Origin: Acidobacteriota bacterium
Lineage (GTDB): Bacteria; Acidobacteriota; Terriglobia; Terriglobales; Acidobacteriaceae
Direction of reading: 5' to 3'
NCBI GenBank assembly: GCA_021801945.1
Contig: JAKABE010000077.1
Location: 1 to 10,660, forward strand
Length of the DNA: 10,660 bases
Of the stretch, positions 7,361 to 10,660 are shown in pieces. A program made the translations under genes and the position numbers. Position 1 is the stretch's first letter; each line of letters opens with the position of its first letter. Below the pieces are notes generated by a model. That model was given only the letters and a program-made list of their open reading frames with translations. It had not been told where the DNA came from and made no database searches.

Positions 7361-7423
7361 GTCCCTCAGGACCTAAAGGCAGGGCTGTCAACGGATCTTT
7401 TGCGGCCCGGCTGAAGCCGTGCC
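7361..7423. repeat. Degenerate acidobacterial TAAAG/TGAAG hairpin repeat
   Basis: Two hairpins lie in tandem. The first part is GTCC-CTCA-GGAC overlapping CC-TAAA-GG (7361-7379). The second is GGCCCGGC-TGAA-GCCGTGCC (7404-7423), 8 pairs with one mismatch, followed by CTTTT. Intergenic elements of the form GGGGCTAAAGCCCC ... CGGCTGAAGCCGTGCCC recur in Acidobacteria genomes as I recall them, and this copy looks eroded in its first half. No second copy is in the window, so repetitiveness is from memory and not shown here. Confidence 0.45.
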
Positions 7424-7509
7424 CTTTTGCTAAACGTCGCTCGGAGAGATTGATTCCTGTGTCGGCGACGGCATGCTCTTTTAAGGCCGAGTCCCTTCTT
7501 CTCCAGCAG

Positions 7510-7535
7510 AAAGGCCGTCCTTGCGGACGGCCTTT
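7510..7535. terminator. Bidirectional-looking intrinsic terminator between convergent genes
   Basis: AAAGGCCGTCC (7510-7520) and GGACGGCCTTT (7525-7535) form a perfect 11-bp stem around TTGC. On the plus strand the stem runs into TTTGGTATTTTT; on the minus strand it ends in CCTTT. It lies 37 nt beyond the stop of the minus-strand radical SAM gene and 313 nt beyond the stop at 7196, so it can serve both. The better U-tract is on the plus strand. Confidence 0.75.
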
Positions 7536-7571
7536 GGTATTTTTGCGCCGAAGGCGCGGCTGCCTGGATGG

Positions 7572-9713
7572 CTAATCCCCAGCGACGAGGTCGGCTTCTT
7601 CCTGCTGCTGGTTGCGGTTGACGGGCATGGCGGCATTATTGGAAGCGGGCTTGATGCTGTCGAGCGAGACCAGAGCCTCGACGGGCTTGATGCCAAGGAT
7701 GTGCTCCTTGTAGAGCTTGGCCATCTTGGCGTTCTCGGCGTCCTGCTTGAGCTTGGCTTCGTTGGCTTTGCTGTCACGGGCGCGGAGGCGCTCCTCGCGG
7801 GCATTCTTGGCGATGCCCAGATTGTCAAGGGTGTGGTTGGCCTCGGCATTCACATGGTCCATATTGAGGACCAGCTCGTGGCCTACCTGGGTCATGCCCA
7901 CCTTCTTCCCGCCGGCGAAGATCTCGTGGCGGCCGTGCTCGTCGTACCACTTGGTGAGGGTGGCCGTCATGTGCATCTTCTCGATGATGTTGCGCCAGCC
8001 GATGCCGGTGTTGTAGGCGCAGAAGCTGATCTCGCCCTCCTGCGTGGCGTAGGGGATGATGCACTGCTCGGTGCGGCGGAAGTCGTAGTTGAACAGATCC
8101 TGGAACCACATGCCGGCGATGAACAGGAAGTTCCAGCGGTCCTGGCGGCGCTTCTGAATGTCTTCCATGGTGCGGTCGCCCTTCACGCTGCCGTAGTTCT
8201 TGCCGGTGGCGTTGAAGGTCTTGTCCATCTTCTTGAGCATGTCAGTGATCTTGAAGTGGGTAGGCGCCTGGAAGGGATCGTAATTCCGCAACAGCGAGAG
8301 ACCAAAGCCGATTACTGAAAGCCACTTGCCACGGGCAGCGTCGTTCACTTTGGCCAGGTCCTTGGCGACCTGGTCCATGTGCAGGAAGGCCGTGACGGGC
8401 GCGGCTTCCTTGGTTTCTTTGTCGATCATCATGGCCATGCCGATGCCGCAGTTGGGGTGGCAGCCGCAGGAGAGCTGGCCCCACTCGGCGGCGGGCCCGT
8501 GCACGAGGTCGGCCCAGTCGGAGAAGGTGCTCATAAAGCTGATGGGAAACCAGTCGCGCTCAGGCTCGCCGAAGCCGCACTGGTTCTTGATGTCGTGGGC
8601 CATGTGCGAGAGGGTGTAGCGCTGGGCCTGGCGGCGCTCGTCGGTGATGTCCTCGTCGCGGCCGGTGAAGCTGACGGGCTGGAAGCTGAGGAAGCTGATC
8701 GTCTTGGGATTGTCGAGGGCGAACTGGATGATGCGGCCCACCTGCTCATTGTTGATGCCGTTGACGATGGTGGTGACGGGCACGATTTCGACGCCCGCTT
8801 CGTGGAGGTTGTTGATGGCCTGTAGCTTGACGTCAAAGAGATTGCCGACCTTGCGGTGGCTGTTGGCGGCGTTGCCGATGCCGTCGAACTGGAGGTACAC
8901 GTAGCGCAGGCCGGCCTCGGCGGCGGCGCGGCAGAGCTCCTTGCTCTTGGCGAACTCGATGCCGTTCGATGCGGCTTGAACCGAGTTGTAGCCCACCTTG
9001 CGCGAGTAGGCGACGGCGTCAAGGAAGTAGGGCGAAAGCGTGGGCTCGCCGCCGGAGAACTGCACGCTCATCTGGCGTCTGGGCTTCATCTGCGCGGCGT
9101 TGTCGAGCATCGTCTTGATCTCGTCCCAGGTGAGCTCGTGGACAAAGCCAACCTGGTTGGCGTCCATGAAGCAGGGATCGCACATCATGTTGCAGCGGTT
9201 GGTGAGGTCGATGGTGAGAACCGAGCCGCGGCCGTGGGTGACGGTGGATGTACCGTGGTTGTGGAGCTTGTCGGAAGCTGTGCCGTGGGCGCGGATGTCG
9301 CGGCCGGGGAAGCTCTCTTCCAGGTGCTTGAAGAAGGCCGGATCGATGGACATCACGTCCTCGAAGTGGCCGTGCTTGGGGCAGTCCTTGACCATGAGGA
9401 TCTTGCCGTCGCGCTCGATGATCTGGGCCTTGATCTCGCCTACTTTCTCGTTGAGCAGGATCTCGTGAGGCAGTTTGCCGTCGAGAATCTGCTTGCGAAT
9501 TTCGGGAACACACTTGGGACAGAGCGAGTCCGTGGTGCGGGGCCAGCCGAGGGGCGGTTTCTCCTTCTGCCAGCTCTTGAGCAGCGGCTTGTCACTCCAC
9601 TTGGGGGTGAAAGAGGGATTGGGGCTGATGCGGTTCAGGCGCTCGTAGACGAGCCAGGCTCCCTTGGCCGCATAAACAGCGGCCTTCTCAACATATTTAG
9701 TGGTCTTCGACAT
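7572..9713 (-). CDS. Radical SAM protein, tetraether / membrane-spanning lipid synthase (Tes/MSS-like) family
   Basis: The 713-residue protein has a radical SAM core with C-x3-C-x2-C at Cys174, Cys178 and Cys181 (TNRCNMMCDPCF), QFSGGEPTLSP (218-228) for SAM binding, and NGIEF and FDGIG strands. Extra cysteines suggest auxiliary Fe-S clusters: SLCPKC (Cys65, 68) with KDCPKHGHF (Cys111), CGCHPNC (Cys416, 418, 422), Cys551 and FCAYN (Cys565). The LCPKC...KDCPKHGHFED and SFQPVSFTGR passages are typical of the MJ0619-like family, which includes archaeal tetraether lipid synthase and bacterial homologues implicated in iso-diabolic acid and membrane-spanning lipids by acyl tail coupling. The N-terminal 30 residues could form an amphipathic helix; the C-terminal tail (about 635-713) is charged, partly coiled-coil-like, ending in a Gln/Glu-rich stretch. 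Old databases call relatives pterin dimethyltransferases. ATG 9713 follows AAGGAGA at 7-nt spacing. The lipid role is inferred from family. Confidence 0.85.
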   Translation of the reverse strand: MSKTTKYVEKAAVYAAKGAWLVYERLNRISPNPSFTPKWSDKPLLKSWQKEKPPLGWPRTTDSLCPKCVPEIRKQILDGKLPHEILLNEKVGEIKAQIIERDGKILMVKDCPKHGHFEDVMSIDPAFFKHLEESFPGRDIRAHGTASDKLHNHGTSTVTHGRGSVLTIDLTNRCNMMCDPCFMDANQVGFVHELTWDEIKTMLDNAAQMKPRRQMSVQFSGGEPTLSPYFLDAVAYSRKVGYNSVQAASNGIEFAKSKELCRAAAEAGLRYVYLQFDGIGNAANSHRKVGNLFDVKLQAINNLHEAGVEIVPVTTIVNGINNEQVGRIIQFALDNPKTISFLSFQPVSFTGRDEDITDERRQAQRYTLSHMAHDIKNQCGFGEPERDWFPISFMSTFSDWADLVHGPAAEWGQLSCGCHPNCGIGMAMMIDKETKEAAPVTAFLHMDQVAKDLAKVNDAARGKWLSVIGFGLSLLRNYDPFQAPTHFKITDMLKKMDKTFNATGKNYGSVKGDRTMEDIQKRRQDRWNFLFIAGMWFQDLFNYDFRRTEQCIIPYATQEGEISFCAYNTGIGWRNIIEKMHMTATLTKWYDEHGRHEIFAGGKKVGMTQVGHELVLNMDHVNAEANHTLDNLGIAKNAREERLRARDSKANEAKLKQDAENAKMAKLYKEHILGIKPVEALVSLDSIKPASNNAAMPVNRNQQQEEADLVAGD

Positions 9714-9720
9714 GGCGCCA

Positions 9721-9727
9721 TCTCCTT
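9721..9727 (-). promoter_or_regulatory. Strong Shine-Dalgarno of the Tes/MSS-like gene
   Basis: Read on the minus strand, AAGGAGA lies 7 nt before ATG 9713. It fixes the start and suggests efficient translation. Confidence 0.8.
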
Positions 9728-9743
9728 GAAAAGTGAAAGATTA

Positions 9744-9759
9744 ACCAACTTTGGTTGGT
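9744..9759. promoter_or_regulatory. Inverted repeat, possible operator before the Tes/MSS-like gene
   Basis: ACCAAC (9744-9749) and GTTGGT (9754-9759) form a perfect 6-bp dyad around TTTG, 31-46 nt upstream of the start codon. Its size and place suit a dimeric repressor site, for example TetR type, but no regulator gene is in view. It could also form a small RNA hairpin just before the ribosome binding site. Confidence 0.4.
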
Positions 9760-9784
9760 GACCCGGCGGGGTGTCTTTGCGGCG

Positions 9785-9799
9785 TTGAGCGCAGGTCAA
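9785..9799. repeat. Short dyad TTGA-N7-TCAA
   Basis: TTGA and TCAA arms flank GCGCAGG, about 72-86 nt upstream of the radical SAM start. It is short and could be chance, but it sits between two better dyads in the same leader. Confidence 0.25.
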
Positions 9800-9802
9800 G
9801 CC

Positions 9803-9834
9803 GGGCACAAAAGCTCATTGCAAGCTTAGTGCCC
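9803..9834. promoter_or_regulatory. Large imperfect hairpin in the gap upstream of the Tes/MSS-like gene
   Basis: GGGCAC (9803-9808) pairs with GTGCCC (9829-9834). Inside it AAGCT (9811-9815) pairs with AGCTT (9823-9827), giving 11 pairs with an AA/A bulge and a 7-nt loop. No T-run follows on either strand, so it is unlikely to be a terminator. It lies 90-121 nt upstream of the radical SAM start and may be leader RNA structure or a protein site. Confidence 0.5.
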
Positions 9835-9994
9835 CCAGGCGGCAAGCCCAAGACCGGCGCAGCGAGCGGTGGAATGGTTGCGCGAACGGGGATTTGGGGG
9901 CGGCGAATGGGAATGGTGCGAGGCTGGAGAAGCAAAGAAAAAGCGCGAGTTAAGGCCCGGGACCCAAAGGGCGCCTCGCCGTGCCCCTTCAAAA
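9835..9994. other. Rest of the gap between the two minus-strand genes
   Basis: This is the distal part of the 301-nt spacer (9714-10014). It is GC-rich, with an A-rich patch at about 9930-9942. I see no gene and no clear promoter hexamers here. Read on the minus strand, TTGACC (9799-9794) is a fair -35, but the spaced -10 (AGACAC) is poor. Confidence 0.3.
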
Positions 9995-10014
9995 CCGGCC
10001 GACGCCCCGGCCGG
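9995..10014 (-). terminator. Intrinsic terminator of the minus-strand hypothetical gene
   Basis: On the minus strand CCGGCC, an 8-nt loop and GGCCGG are followed directly by TTTT. The stem starts immediately after the TAG stop at 10017-10015. It should end the upstream transcript and so isolate the radical SAM gene from it. Confidence 0.65.
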
Positions 10015-10660
10015 CTAAGGGCTGGACGGGTTGTAGGAGTTGGTCGTGGCGATCTGGTTGATGATGCGCTGGACGAGGACGACGTGGATATGGATATGGC
10101 GGGCGATGTCGGGCAGGAACTCGGTGATGAAGTTGTCGATGGGGGCCGTGGCGACGTCAGTGGCGTAGCGGGCGGCGGTTGCCGGCACATTGGTCCGGAG
10201 GCCGGGAACGTAGAGGTCGTTCATCTCTTCGTCGCAGGCGAAGCCCACCACGTCGGCGTAGTTGACCATGGGCTTGCCGTTGTCGCCCTCGGTCCAAACC
10301 ACCTGAAGAATGGCGTGAATGGCGCGGCGGCGGATGGAGGCGTGCGGCATGCGGTGGTAGTGCGGGTCCTGGTGAAAGATGGCGGGAACCAGAAAGGTGC
10401 CGAAGAACTCGCCGGTCATGTCCTGGGTAAAGCTGACGCCGGAGTAGCGGCCGTAACCGGGAAAGCCGGGCCCGTAAGGCGAGTGGGAATTATCAGCCAC
10501 CGAGATGGCGGCCTCGCCGAAGATGGTGAGCAGGTTAAAGGGGTCGATGAGGTTGCGGGCGGCGAGGTGGGCCTTTTCGAGAGCGGTGAGCGGCTTGACC
10601 TGGGGGCCGTTGAGGAAGCGCGCATACCAATTGATGATGGGCAGATGGGGCGCGCAGGGC
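10015..10660 (-). CDS. Conserved hypothetical protein, acidobacterial family (5' partial)
   Basis: The frame is open to the right edge of the window, so the N-terminus and any signal peptide are missing; about 214 C-terminal residues are seen. A Met codon at 10500-10498 is internal, because coding character continues upstream (NWYARFLNGPQVKPLTALEK, then HLAARNLIDPFNLLTIFGEA). Further passages are a Gly/Tyr/Pro-rich part (SPYGPGFPGYGRYSG), FFGTFLVPAIFHQDPHYHRM, RRRAIHAILQVVWTEGDNGKPMVNYADVVG and a hydrophobic C-terminal segment rich in Ile/Val. The LTxxEK...ARNxxDPF, HQDPxY and RR-RAI pattern recalls a family common in Acidobacteriota, probably envelope-associated, with unknown function. No catalytic motif is evident. 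The stop is followed at once by an intrinsic terminator, so it is the last gene of its transcript. Confidence 0.75.
   Translation of the reverse strand, partial: PCAPHLPIINWYARFLNGPQVKPLTALEKAHLAARNLIDPFNLLTIFGEAAISVADNSHSPYGPGFPGYGRYSGVSFTQDMTGEFFGTFLVPAIFHQDPHYHRMPHASIRRRAIHAILQVVWTEGDNGKPMVNYADVVGFACDEEMNDLYVPGLRTNVPATAARYATDVATAPIDNFITEFLPDIARHIHIHVVLVQRIINQIATTNSYNPSSP

Larger units (their letters stand above)
7197..7571. other. 375-nt region between convergent genes
   Basis: This stretch separates the plus-strand secreted protein gene from the minus-strand radical SAM gene. It holds a 7-bp hairpin (7250-7269), a degenerate acidobacterial-type repeat (7361-7423) and a strong terminator (7510-7535). 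A small GCGCC-GAA-GGCGC hairpin (7545-7557) lies just downstream of the radical SAM stop codon. I see no gene: the 110-codon plus-strand frame across it resembles nothing I know and runs through these hairpins. Confidence 0.6.

Noticed and set aside
7243..7575. 110-codon plus-strand frame in the convergent gap
   Set aside because: It runs through hairpins, a repeat and a terminator and resembles no known protein.
7572..9713. Pterin dimethyltransferase as the function of the minus-strand radical SAM protein
   Set aside because: This is the older label carried by MJ0619 relatives. The family is now better linked to lipid chain coupling, and no methanopterin genes are present.
7521..9761. Long plus-strand frames (7521-8318 and 8856-9761) opposite the radical SAM gene
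   Set aside because: Their Val/Leu/Ala/Gly-rich translations mirror the minus-strand codons. The minus-strand frame carries all the motifs and a strong ribosome binding site.
9765..9799. Minus-strand sigma70-like promoter with TTGACC as -35
   Set aside because: The -10 at 17-nt spacing (AGACAC) is poor, and acidobacterial promoters cannot be called on one hexamer.
9741..10190. 149-codon minus-strand Ser/Pro/Thr-rich frame
   Set aside because: It is a shifted frame of the hypothetical gene that then runs through the terminator and spacer, and its composition is low complexity.

Overview
The window is GC-rich, compactly coded bacterial DNA and looks like Acidobacteriota. The evidence is a large Oar-like TonB-dependent receptor, a 'VWFA-related Acidobacterial' type secreted protein, two secreted or envelope protein families typical of this phylum, and a degenerate TAAAG/TGAAG hairpin repeat of a kind I recall from Acidobacteria genomes. 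I could run no searches, so the phylum rests on recognising families.

Layout. Nucleotides 1-3129 (+) are the 3' part of a TonB-dependent receptor whose start lies outside the window. Then come a fused MoaD-MoaE molybdopterin synthase (3240-3989 +) and, overlapping it by 11 nt, a secreted VWA-domain protein (3979-4947 +). After a 113-nt gap is an AmmeMemoRadiSam-type radical SAM enzyme (5061-6167 +). Next is a 249-nt gap whose 3' half can fold into several helices, one of which masks the Shine-Dalgarno sequence of the following secreted protein gene (6417-7196 +). Nucleotides 7197-7571 lie between convergent genes and hold hairpins, a degenerate repeat and a bidirectional-looking terminator. 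On the minus strand are a 713-residue radical SAM protein of the tetraether lipid synthase (Tes/MSS-like) family (9713-7572) and the 3' part of an acidobacterial conserved hypothetical gene (from beyond 10660 to 10015) with its own terminator.

How the genes fit together. No single pathway links them all. MoaDE supplies molybdenum cofactor. Two radical SAM enzymes with extra cysteine groups need [4Fe-4S] clusters and reducing conditions. The Tes/MSS-like protein is the best candidate for a distinctive system: Acidobacteriota make membrane-spanning iso-diabolic acid lipids by tail-to-tail coupling of acyl chains, and this family is the one implicated. Its gene stands alone on the minus strand with a strong ribosome binding site and a leader rich in inverted repeats, which suggests individual regulation.

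Most noteworthy items: the Tes/MSS-like enzyme and its dyad-rich leader; the internal Gly-Gly of the MoaD-MoaE fusion, which implies proteolytic maturation; and the possible RNA switch upstream of 6417. I saw no tRNA, rRNA, CRISPR, insertion sequence or integrase.
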